From assembly GCF_019236475.1 (NCBI RefSeq), contig NZ_JAFAIX010000009.1:124001-188000 (forward strand): DNA of 64,000 nucleotides, written 5' to 3'. Below, piece by piece: positions 28,641-35,899 of this stretch (position 1 is its first letter; every line of letters begins with the position of its first letter). A program made the position numbers and the translations under genes. This stretch comes from Chitinophaga sp. Lineage in GTDB: Bacteria > Bacteroidota > Bacteroidia > Chitinophagales > Chitinophagaceae. The notes below the pieces were generated by a model. It did no database searches. It was not told the DNA's origin and was given only the letters and a program-made list of their open reading frames with translations.

Positions 28641-28979
28641 ATGGAAAACAAATCAGTTAACAAGAAAGTAATTTTCTCCGGATCTCTTGTTGCCGGCGCT
28701 ATCCTTGGACTGGCTACACTGGCTAATGCAAACCCTGTAAGCTACACCAATATGGGAAGTGGTACTTCCGTAAGAAGTACGCTGACAGGCAATGGTCATG
28801 TCATGACTACAGAAATGAAATGCAGTGGTAAAGACTCCGCTAAAATGAAACATGAAGGTAAATGCACTCCAGGCAAATGCTCTCCAGGAAAATGTGCAGG
28901 CGCTCCTAAAAAAGGAAAAGGTGGTAAAGCAAAAGGCATGGCTAAACCAGCAAAAGACACTACCAAAGGTGGCATGTAA
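28641..28979 (+). CDS. hvfA: HvfA/bufferin-like RiPP precursor peptide (candidate copper-binding)
   Basis: A 112-residue exported peptide when started at 28641. A Sec signal peptide spans residues 1-30 (hydrophobic core about 10-27, ending ANA). The mature part has four cysteines at 61, 75, 80 and 85. The last three sit in a repeat, EGKCTPGKCSPGKCAG, of three GKC units spaced by five residues, and a Lys/Gly-rich tail follows. In HvfA of Haemophilus and in bufferins an EGKC-type motif is the site where an MNIO enzyme turns cysteines into oxazolone/thioamide or thiooxazole groups that bind copper. The modifying enzyme genes follow directly. Modification and copper binding are inferred here. Confidence 0.85.
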   Translation: MENKSVNKKVIFSGSLVAGAILGLATLANANPVSYTNMGSGTSVRSTLTGNGHVMTTEMKCSGKDSAKMKHEGKCTPGKCSPGKCAGAPKKGKGGKAKGMAKPAKDTTKGGM

Positions 28980-28988
28980 TATACTCAT

Positions 28989-29029
28989 ACAGGAAGACAG
29001 GTGATGAGCCCTGTCTTCCTGTTTCTTTT
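28989..29029 (+). terminator. Intra-operon terminator/attenuator between precursor and modifying genes
   Basis: A perfect 13-bp stem (ACAGGAAGACAGG and complement, arms 28989-29001 and 29010-29022) with an 8-base loop and a T-rich tail. It sits between the precursor stop (28979) and the MNIO start (29048). It should make most transcripts stop after the precursor, with read-through to the enzymes. Confidence 0.88.
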
Positions 29030-29047
29030 ATCGCTAAACATCATCTT

Positions 29048-29884
29048 ATGGTAGGTATTGGATTCCGACGGGAGTTTGCGGAGGAGCTAATTGCCGGTGA
29101 ATTAATTCGGCCCGATTTTATTGAATTCGCTCCCGAAAACTGGATGCACATCGGTGGGCACTGGAAGAAATTATTGCATCAGGCAGTAGAGAAATACCCG
29201 GTGCTATGTCATGGATTGTCCTTATCTATTGGGAGTCCTGAGCCATTAGATCAGGAATTTCTGCGTCATGTGAAATCATTCCTGGACGAATACCAGATCC
29301 AGCTTTACTCTGAACATATCAGCTATTCCAAATGTGATAACGCACATATGTATGACCTCTTGCCGGTGCCTTTCAGGATGGATGCGGTGAGGCATATCTC
29401 CTCGCGTATTCAACAGGTACAAGACTTCATGGAACGGCCGCTGGTGATGGAAATCGTGTCTTACTATACCCCGGTAGCAGCAGAAATGAGCGAAGTGGAT
29501 TTTATCTGTGAAATTGTGCGCCAGAGCGGATGCCAGTTGCTATTGGATGTGAATAATGTGTATGTGAACGCCTTCAATCACCAATATGATGCGAAGGAAT
29601 TCATATCGCAACTACCCCTCGATAAAGTAGGCTACATTCACATGGCAGGCCATGAAAAAGTACTGCCAGATCTTATCATTGATACGCATGGGGAGGCTAT
29701 CATTGACCCCGTGTACGACTTATTCGAATGGACCATACAACGGCTGAAACCCGTGCCGGTATTACTGGAACGGGATTTAAATATTCCACAATTACCAGCG
29801 TTGCAAGGAGAACTGAATAGACTGAAATCAATTTGTAACAAACATTGGAGTATCAGCCATGCACTTGTCGGCGGAAACATATAA
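29048..29884 (+). CDS. hvfB: MNIO family (DUF692) RiPP-modifying iron oxidase, HvfB/BufB-like
   Basis: A 278-residue DUF692 TIM-barrel enzyme. Likely metal-binding residues are visible along the chain: His55 (CHGLSLS), Glu89/His90 (SEHISYS), Glu135 (VMEIVSY), Asp167 and Asn169/170 (LLLDVNN), His198 (YIHMAGHE), Asp212/His214 (DTHGEA) and Glu241 (LLERDL). Known members use two or three irons and oxygen to modify cysteines of a precursor peptide. The precursor is 68 bases upstream. The 3' end overlaps the next gene by 26 bases, so the two are translationally coupled. Confidence 0.93.
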   Translation: MVGIGFRREFAEELIAGELIRPDFIEFAPENWMHIGGHWKKLLHQAVEKYPVLCHGLSLSIGSPEPLDQEFLRHVKSFLDEYQIQLYSEHISYSKCDNAHMYDLLPVPFRMDAVRHISSRIQQVQDFMERPLVMEIVSYYTPVAAEMSEVDFICEIVRQSGCQLLLDVNNVYVNAFNHQYDAKEFISQLPLDKVGYIHMAGHEKVLPDLIIDTHGEAIIDPVYDLFEWTIQRLKPVPVLLERDLNIPQLPALQGELNRLKSICNKHWSISHALVGGNI

Positions 29885-30608
29885 TATTCAACAAGCTTTT
29901 TCCCGCTACTGCCTCACGGGCAAAAACCGCAGGATTACAGGGGTACAGCCCGATCGCCTCAGTTGGTATCGGGAGATGGTCTTTAATATCCTGACGGAGG
30001 CCCTGGAAGCTGCATTCCCCATCGCTTATGCAAATCTTCCACAAAGAAAGTGGGACAGTATGACGCAGGATTTTTGCAGTCATCATGCCTGTAAGTCGTA
30101 TCAATTGTGGAAGATGCCGCTCGAGTTTTATACCTACGCGGTAGAGCATAGTTGGGATGAAAAATATGATATTCCTTACCTGAACGATTTGCTAAGTTTT
30201 GAATGGGCAGAACTAGAGCTATACAATATGGAAGATCTGCCTACACCTGCATTTGTACCGCAGGGAAACTGGTTACATGATGTGATCCTGCTTAATCCAG
30301 AATACCGATTGCTAGCCTTTAAATATCCAGTCCAAAAAGAAACTACCCGGCGGAAATTGTTGCAGCAAGTTGGTGCTTGGTTTGTGTTGCTATACAGGAT
30401 ACCTGTGACAGGTCAGGTGCAATTTGTTGAATTATCGCCCTGGCTGGCCTTTGTGGCAGAGCAACTATATGCAGGGATAACGTTGTCGGATATACTGGAA
30501 TATGCCCCTCAATTGAATATAACAGTAACGGATACACTAGCATCGGATACTATTACATTTCTTCGTGAGATGCAGACCCGGCAATTAGTGCTGGGATTTC
30601 AACCCTGA
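29859..30608 (+). CDS. hvfC: DUF2063-type partner of the MNIO enzyme, HvfC/BufC-like
   Basis: A 249-residue protein. The N-terminal 90 residues match the DUF2063 domain: RRITGVQPDRLSWYREMVF is the usual start, with LPQRKWDSMTQDF following. The rest is an extension with beta-strands that ends without a membrane segment. In HvfBC/BufBC pairs this protein binds the MNIO enzyme and delivers the precursor. Overlap with hvfB by 26 bases and a 3-base gap to the DoxX gene indicate one translation unit. Confidence 0.88.
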   Translation: MHLSAETYNIQQAFSRYCLTGKNRRITGVQPDRLSWYREMVFNILTEALEAAFPIAYANLPQRKWDSMTQDFCSHHACKSYQLWKMPLEFYTYAVEHSWDEKYDIPYLNDLLSFEWAELELYNMEDLPTPAFVPQGNWLHDVILLNPEYRLLAFKYPVQKETTRRKLLQQVGAWFVLLYRIPVTGQVQFVELSPWLAFVAEQLYAGITLSDILEYAPQLNITVTDTLASDTITFLREMQTRQLVLGFQP

Positions 30609-30611
30609 TAT

Positions 30612-31046
30612 ATGAAAACATACCGCAAGTGGGCGGAAAAGGTGTCTGCCCTAAAAGATTTACCATTACTATTTATGCGGCTTGCGCTTGCATATGGCTA
30701 CTACGGACCCGCCAGTATGAAATGGAAAGATATTCATAGCGTCGGGGATTGGTTTGTACAGTTGCAAATTCCCATGCCGTATGTCAGCGCCTACCTGGTG
30801 GCCATTACAGAAGCGGTGGGGGTGGTATTGCTCACATTAGGATTGTACGTCCGATACATCACTATTCCCCTCATGTTCAGTATGGTAGTGGCCATTATTA
30901 CCGTCCACTGGGCGAATGGCTTTGAGGCCAGTAACAATGGCTTTGAAATTCCTTTGTATTATTTGTTGATGTTGTTTGTGCTATTGGTTTTCGGTGCTGG
31001 CAGGATCAGCGTTGACTACTTCCTGGAACGTAAGCCCAAGCGATGA
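30612..31046 (+). CDS. DoxX-family membrane protein, HvfD/BufD-like
   Basis: A 144-residue membrane protein with four helices (around 15-35, 55-75, 80-100 and 110-130). The stretch YGYYGPASMKWKD and the end AGRISVDYFL are typical of DoxX. DoxX genes are frequent fourth members of bufferin/Hvf operons; their role is not settled, with a redox or electron-supply function proposed. It is placed 3 bases after hvfC. Its 3' end overlaps by 66 bases that of the minus-strand flavoprotein gene. Confidence 0.88.
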   Translation: MKTYRKWAEKVSALKDLPLLFMRLALAYGYYGPASMKWKDIHSVGDWFVQLQIPMPYVSAYLVAITEAVGVVLLTLGLYVRYITIPLMFSMVVAIITVHWANGFEASNNGFEIPLYYLLMLFVLLVFGAGRISVDYFLERKPKR

Positions 31047-31793
31047 TTTCCTATGCGCAGCCAATCCGGATTTATTATCTCTCAGATGTGTCTTCAGTAC
31101 ATCGTTTTCATCATAATCGCCGGCAGTAATGGAATAGTAATGAATAGGATCAAGGGTTTCCAGCGAGTCGATACGAGCTTTCAATGTTTGTAATGTTTCT
31201 GCTACGTGCGCTTCTGAAATGTGATTGGAATTATACACTATGAACGGCTGTAATGGCGTAATACCGCTGTACCACATAATCCCATGATGAATAGGGAATA
31301 GCAGATCGTCCATGTGACCGTTGATGCCATTTAGGCTAAAGCTGTGTGTATCACTACCGGCGGTGACAATCAGCATACCTTTTTTTCCTAGGAACTTGCC
31401 GCCACCATAACGTTTACCGGCGCCGTAGCCAAACCCTTTGGTGAAGACGCGATCCACCCAGCCTTTCAAGATAGCGGGCATGGAAAACCACCATAAAGGG
31501 AATTGAAAAATTATCAGGTCCGCACGCAATATTTTCTCCTGTTCCGCGACGATATCCGGTGCTAAGGCTTGTTTTTCCAGGGCTACTTTAGAAACGTTTC
31601 CTACAAACAGGCGATCTTCTGGTTGATGATGCAGGTAATCCCTTCCGTCTACCGCTGATTTCCAGTTCATTTGATATAGATCAGAGACTTCCACCTGATG
31701 GCCGGCGGCCTCCAAATAGGCTACTGCTGCATTTTTAATGGTTCCATTGAGAGAACGTTGTTCTGGATGAGCAAATATGATTAATACATTCAT
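30981..31793 (-). CDS. NAD(P)H-dependent quinone oxidoreductase (flavodoxin-like fold)
   Basis: A 270-residue flavoprotein started at the ATG at 31793 (MNVLIIFAHPEQRS). The FMN-binding pattern is HPEQRSLNGTI and FQFPLWWFSMPAILKGWVDRVF is the family signature shared with NQO1/KefF-type reductases. It would reduce quinones or related electrophiles by two electrons. It is divergent from an AraC regulator that starts 81 bases away, so that regulator probably controls it. Its 3' end runs into the DoxX gene. Confidence 0.92.
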   Translation of the reverse strand: MNVLIIFAHPEQRSLNGTIKNAAVAYLEAAGHQVEVSDLYQMNWKSAVDGRDYLHHQPEDRLFVGNVSKVALEKQALAPDIVAEQEKILRADLIIFQFPLWWFSMPAILKGWVDRVFTKGFGYGAGKRYGGGKFLGKKGMLIVTAGSDTHSFSLNGINGHMDDLLFPIHHGIMWYSGITPLQPFIVYNSNHISEAHVAETLQTLKARIDSLETLDPIHYYSITAGDYDENDVLKTHLRDNKSGLAAHRKSSLGLTFQEVVNADPASTENQ

Positions 31794-31819
31794 AAAATTT
31801 GTTACTTTTGATAGTGTAA

Positions 31820-31854
31820 AATTGTACAATCTTTCAATTAAGTAATTGTACAAT
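31820..31854. promoter_or_regulatory. Paired ATTGTACAAT operators between the divergent oxidoreductase and AraC genes
   Basis: Two identical 10-base palindromes ATTGTACAAT lie at 31821-31830 and 31845-31854, 24 bases centre to centre, and each is flanked so that the pair also forms a larger inverted repeat. The spacing is a little over two helical turns. They sit in the only gap between the two divergent genes. A -7-like TACTTTTG at 31803-31810 lies next to them for the + strand gene. Confidence 0.6.
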
Positions 31855-31873
31855 TTTTCCAAATTTTTGAATT

Positions 31874-32722
31874 ATGATGAGAGAAAACATATTTCAGCCG
31901 TTTGTGATCCGGGAAATGAATACGGATCATTGTCCTGTGATACCGCATTATCATAACTATTTTGAGCTGGTGTATATATTAGCAGGAACGGGTACCCAGG
32001 TAGTGAATGAGAACCGTTTCGCATATAGGGCGGGGCATTTGTTCCTATTAACGCCAGAAGATGAGCATCACTTCGAGGTACATGCCACTACGCAGTTTTT
32101 CTTCCTGCGATTCAACGCCATCTTTATCCGGCAAGTGATGAATGAAAGGAAGGAGTGGGTGAAGCGCATGGAATTTATCCTGGATCATGCAGGGCATGCA
32201 CCTGGTTGTATTTTGCATCAAGACAAAGACGGCGCTATTGCACATCACCTGATACAAGCCCTGCGAGAGGAAAACCAGCGGGAGAGCCTCTACAAGCAGG
32301 AAGTCATGGAACAATTGGTGAATACACTGATTACCCTTGTAGCTCGTAATGTGGCTGCCCGATTGCCCGCAGAAATACCTAATAACAATGACCGAACCCT
32401 ACAGGAAATTATCCGGCATATCCAGGCGCATATTTATGAACCAGAAATGCTGAAAGCAGATAAAATAGCAGCAGCAGTAGGGGTTTCCGTTAATTACCTG
32501 GGAAGGTATTTTAAAAAGCATGCTGGTGAAAATATGCAGGATTATATCCTACGATATAAATTGAAACTGGTGGAAACCCGCTTGTTACATAGCAATATGC
32601 GTATCAATGAAATTGCGTGGGAGTTGAATTTTGCAGATGAAAGTCACTTGACCCGATTGTTCAAAAAACATAATGGCATGAATCCGTCTGCCTTCAGGAA
32701 GAAAGCGCTAATGACGGCATGA
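31874..32722 (+). CDS. AraC-family transcriptional regulator
   Basis: A 282-residue AraC regulator. The N-terminal cupin (about 10-110) has HCPVIPHYHNYFELVYI and AGHLFLLTPEDEH. The C-terminal part has HTH motifs around KIAAAVGVSVNYLGRYFKKH and INEIAWELNFADESHLTRLF, closing MNPSAFRKKA. It is divergent from the flavin oxidoreductase and probably controls it. A second start codon three bases in is possible. Confidence 0.92.
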   Translation: MMRENIFQPFVIREMNTDHCPVIPHYHNYFELVYILAGTGTQVVNENRFAYRAGHLFLLTPEDEHHFEVHATTQFFFLRFNAIFIRQVMNERKEWVKRMEFILDHAGHAPGCILHQDKDGAIAHHLIQALREENQRESLYKQEVMEQLVNTLITLVARNVAARLPAEIPNNNDRTLQEIIRHIQAHIYEPEMLKADKIAAAVGVSVNYLGRYFKKHAGENMQDYILRYKLKLVETRLLHSNMRINEIAWELNFADESHLTRLFKKHNGMNPSAFRKKALMTA

Positions 32723-32777
32723 TGCTTCGAACAAATGCTTTATGTTAGCAGTTATCCATTTACAAAACTACTATATT

Positions 32778-33137
32778 ATGAAAACTACTGAAATTGCAAA
32801 TCGCCTGATAGAGTTGTGTAATAAAGGTAAATTTGAAACTGCGCAGAAAGAATTATTTGCAGCCGATGCCATCAGTGTGGAACCTTATGCGACACCAGAT
32901 TTTGCAAAGGAAACACAAGGATTGCAAGCCATCTTTGAAAAAGGTAAAAAGTTCGACAGCATGGTGGAAGAATATCATTCTACAAAATGCTCCACGCCGT
33001 TGGTTACTGAAAATTCATTTGCCATCACTATGACCATGGATGTTACCATGAAGAATAAAGGCAGGATGAAATTTTCTGAACTTTGTGTCTATGAAATAAA
33101 AGAAGGCAAAATTGCAGCCGAACGTTTCTTTATGTAA
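32778..33137 (+). CDS. SnoaL/NTF2-like fold protein
   Basis: A 119-residue protein started at 32778 (MKTTEIANRLIEL). Its pattern, helical N-terminus, FAADAISVEPYA, and a strand-rich second half ending KIAAERFFM, is that of the SnoaL-like group of the NTF2 superfamily. No catalytic residues can be assigned with confidence. It follows the AraC regulator on the same strand by 55 bases and may belong to that unit. Confidence 0.82.
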   Translation: MKTTEIANRLIELCNKGKFETAQKELFAADAISVEPYATPDFAKETQGLQAIFEKGKKFDSMVEEYHSTKCSTPLVTENSFAITMTMDVTMKNKGRMKFSELCVYEIKEGKIAAERFFM

Positions 33138-33167
33138 GTCTTACGGTGATGGGTAAACGTATTTTAT

Positions 33168-33195
33168 AGGGAATGATGCTTTGCCGTCATTCCCT
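33168..33195. terminator. Terminator between the SnoaL-like and DUF2809 genes
   Basis: A 9-bp stem (AGGGAATGA and complement) with a 10-base loop lies between the convergent genes ending at 33137 (+) and 33202 (-), with T-rich sequence following on the + strand. Confidence 0.65.
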
Positions 33196-33201
33196 GTTGT
33201 T

Positions 33202-33597
33202 TTACCGCAGTAGTTTTTCCCCGAGGACACCAATACCATGCCCTAAGAGCGCTCCCAGTGCGTAGCAAATGATGTCTCCCCAATAAAAATCATAACCGAG
33301 TATTAACCCGAATGGAAAGGTATGTCGTAGGTGGATGATCCAATCTGCCCGATAAAGTTGTTGTATTTCAATCAGTACGCAAAAGATAAAACTCCCGACA
33401 CTGATTTTCCAGAGGGCAGGGCGTAATGCCAATAAACGTAATCCGAATACAATAAAGGTGGCGTATAGGATGTCGCCGGCATAGAGCTTTACTAGTTCGG
33501 GGTAATGATGGTTGGGTTGCCTGGAGGAAAGTCCCAGCCACATCGTCAATGGAATTAGCAACAGGTAAAATATGCGTAGTCTGATTTTCAGGCTCAT
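33202..33597 (-). CDS. DUF2809-type membrane protein
   Basis: A 131-residue protein from the ATG at 33597 (MSLKIRLRIFY); the frame extends upstream but the extra part is not hydrophobic. It has about four membrane helices and ends in a conserved-looking FYWGDIICYALGALLGHG, which matches DUF2809 proteins. Function unknown. It is a single gene divergent from the chitinase. Confidence 0.85.
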   Translation of the reverse strand: MSLKIRLRIFYLLLIPLTMWLGLSSRQPNHHYPELVKLYAGDILYATFIVFGLRLLALRPALWKISVGSFIFCVLIEIQQLYRADWIIHLRHTFPFGLILGYDFYWGDIICYALGALLGHGIGVLGEKLLR

Positions 33598-33686
33598 AAA
33601 TGTAAAGGATATACGAAAGGTAGCAAATTTAAGGGATGACGTAGAATTGAAGTACATGATAAATTCGCTGAGCACCTTCATTCTGA

Positions 33687-33694
33687 TACATTTG
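33687..33694 (+). promoter_or_regulatory. -7 element upstream of the chitinase gene
   Basis: TACATTTG matches TAnnTTTG exactly, 41 bases before the chitinase ATG. No good -33 element is seen. Confidence 0.45.
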
Positions 33695-33735
33695 TCTAGT
33701 TCCGGAACCTATTATTCACTGTTAAAAATTCCATT

Positions 33736-35379
33736 ATGAACCGAAGTTTATTTACCCTGTTTTTACTGTTTGTTTGTTTCCTTTCTGCTACTGCACAGTC
33801 GCCGTTCCGAGTGGTGGGCTATATGCCCTCTTGGTCTGGGGATGTAAATGCGGTGCAATACAGTAAGTTGACCCATATCAATTACGCTTTTTTGTTACCT
33901 ACTGCAACGGGCGGCTTCCAAGCCATTGATAATCCTTCCAAGTTGCAAAGTCTTGTGTCCACAGCGCATAATAATGGCGTAAAAGTCCTGATTTCTGTAG
34001 GTGGTTGGAATGGCGGAGATCATAGCGCTTTTGAGAGTCTTTCGGGCAATAGTAGTTATCGTAGCACCTTTGTTAACAACATGATTGGCTTTGTGAATCA
34101 GTACAATCTGGATGGTATTGATATCGACTGGGAGTATCCAGACCTTGGCGCATCTGCCAATAATTATATCTCGCTGATGACACAGCTCAGTACGGAGATG
34201 CATAACCGCGGTAAGTTGCTAACAGGGGCCATCGTGGGTACGGATGGTGCTAGTATACTTAGTAGTGCCTTTGCGTTGGTCGATTTTTATAACCTCATGG
34301 CCTATGATTACAATAACTTCGATCACTCTACTTATACTTATGCTACACAATCTGTCAGCTATTGGCTGGGGAGGGGATTGCCTGCATCCAAACTAGTGCT
34401 GGGCGTGCCTTTTTACGGCAGGCCTACCTGGGAATCCTTTGCACAATTGATCGCCAGAGGAGCAGACCCTTATGCGGATATATTTGGTAATGTAGGGTAT
34501 AATGGTATTACGACGATTAAAAAGAAAACCAATCTCGCATTTGATCAGGGGAGTGGTATCATGATTTGGGAATTATCCCAGGATGCTACTGGTGCTAATT
34601 CCTTGCTGTCTGCCATCAATGAAGTAGTCGTGAGCAGAACCGGTACCACCGTGCCTATTGGCAAGGTGATTACGTTGAAAGGCAATAACAACTTGTATGT
34701 TAGTGGCGAAAATGGTACTACTGCGATGAACTGCAATCGGGCTACACCAGGCACTTGGGAACAGTTCTCTGTATTGGATGCAGGAGGTGGGAAGATTGCA
34801 TTGCGCTCCATGGGGAAATATGTTTCTTCAGAAAACGGGCAGCAGCCTATTACCTGTAACAGGGCTACTGCACAGGATTGGGAGAAGTTTATTTGGATTA
34901 CCAACAGTAATGGAACGATATCATTGCAGTGCAATAACAATGCTTATATCGGTTCAGAGAACGGAGCTGCAGCCATGAGTGCATTCAGAACAGCGATAGG
35001 TACCTGGGAATCATTTAATTATTCAGTAGTAGGGAATGTTGTCGGCTCCATCTATGCACAGGCAACTCCTGGAAGTAATGCAGCCACGTCGCTGGCAACG
35101 ATGTCGCCGATGGATAAAAGTACCAAGGCTACTACTGTATTCAACGTATATCCAAATCCGGTAGTATCAGGAGGCAATTTGCAAGTGAAGATTCCTGCGT
35201 ATAGTGGTAAATCGGAAGTGAGAGTAGTATTGCTCAGTGCAGGCCGTCAGGTGGTGCAACAGCAGCAAGCGCATACAGGATCATTTGTTATGAAGATGGC
35301 GAGTTTGCCGGCTGGCAGCTATTTCTTGGAAGTGACGTATGACGGCAAAGCATATACGCAGCAGGTGATTATTCAATAG
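33736..35379 (+). CDS. Secreted GH18 chitinase with beta-trefoil-like module and type IX secretion tail
   Basis: A 547-residue secreted enzyme. Signal peptide 1-20. A GH18 barrel spans about 24-300 with SVGGW near 87-91 and the catalytic DGIDIDWE at 126-133 (Glu133 as acid). Residues about 305-430 hold three repeats of about 43 residues, each ending in a W-E-x-F pattern (TWEQF, DWEKF, TWESF), as in fascin-like or beta-trefoil sugar-binding modules. A linker leads to a C-terminal sorting domain (from about 470, NVYPNP) for the type IX secretion system. It should cleave chitin-type polymers outside the cell. Confidence 0.95.
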   Translation: MNRSLFTLFLLFVCFLSATAQSPFRVVGYMPSWSGDVNAVQYSKLTHINYAFLLPTATGGFQAIDNPSKLQSLVSTAHNNGVKVLISVGGWNGGDHSAFESLSGNSSYRSTFVNNMIGFVNQYNLDGIDIDWEYPDLGASANNYISLMTQLSTEMHNRGKLLTGAIVGTDGASILSSAFALVDFYNLMAYDYNNFDHSTYTYATQSVSYWLGRGLPASKLVLGVPFYGRPTWESFAQLIARGADPYADIFGNVGYNGITTIKKKTNLAFDQGSGIMIWELSQDATGANSLLSAINEVVVSRTGTTVPIGKVITLKGNNNLYVSGENGTTAMNCNRATPGTWEQFSVLDAGGGKIALRSMGKYVSSENGQQPITCNRATAQDWEKFIWITNSNGTISLQCNNNAYIGSENGAAAMSAFRTAIGTWESFNYSVVGNVVGSIYAQATPGSNAATSLATMSPMDKSTKATTVFNVYPNPVVSGGNLQVKIPAYSGKSEVRVVLLSAGRQVVQQQQAHTGSFVMKMASLPAGSYFLEVTYDGKAYTQQVIIQ

Positions 35380-35402
35380 TTTATCGTCTCAGTTTTTTAT
35401 AG

Positions 35403-35432
35403 GCCGTTGCAACATATTTGCAACGGCTTTTT
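35403..35432 (+). terminator. Rho-independent terminator after the chitinase
   Basis: A 10-bp stem (GCCGTTGCAA and TTGCAACGGC, arms 35403-35412 and 35418-35427) followed by five T residues. Confidence 0.9.
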
Positions 35433-35446
35433 GTTTATATTTTCAA

Positions 35447-35478
35447 TTTGGATAATAATATTACAAGTACTAAGTTTG
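35447..35478 (+). promoter_or_regulatory. Promoter of the cobalamin-riboswitch operon
   Basis: A TTTG -33 element (35447-35450) and a perfect -7 TAAGTTTG (35471-35478) are separated by 20 bases, the typical Bacteroidota layout. Transcription should start near 35485, just before the riboswitch. Confidence 0.75.
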
Positions 35479-35494
35479 CGCTGCATTTGGTTAC

Positions 35495-35690
35495 AAGGAC
35501 AAGCATTGTTCGTGTATTAAAAGGGAATCCGGTGCAAAACCGGAGCTATCCCCGTAGCTGTAATCCTGCATACTGTTTATCAGTATAGATTTTTTCGGCA
35601 TTATCTCCATTGCCACTGTCCCTTATGGGATGGGAAGGCCGCCGGAAAAGCAGGGAAGCCAGAAGACCTGCCAGTTGTATTTTTCGTTCA
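35495..35690 (+). ncRNA. Cobalamin (adenosylcobalamin-class) riboswitch
   Basis: The conserved blocks of a B12 riboswitch are present in order: GGGAATCCGGTGCAAAACCGG near 35523, GAGCTATCCCCGTAGCTGTAA near 35544, and the B12 box AAGCCAGAAGACCTGCC at 35657-35672. The peripheral part between them carries a variable hairpin. It lies in a 420-base leader ahead of the BtuG-like gene, downstream of a good promoter. High cobalamin should lower expression of the two lipoprotein genes. The exact ends are estimated. Confidence 0.93.
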
Positions 35691-35899
35691 GCACTTTCGG
35701 GTGAAAGGTTAAGAATGTTGGCTGTCATCAGCATGTGATTTTATTGTGTGAATCTGTCTGTAATGTTCTGTAGAACTGTAGATCAGGTGTCTGTTTGATT
35801 TGGTTAGGATGCCTATCTGTGTTGCTGTTGGCCTATGTCCCCGAGGGTGTTGCTGCTTTATGAAATTTTATTTCTTCATAAAAACGCTAACAACCAAAA

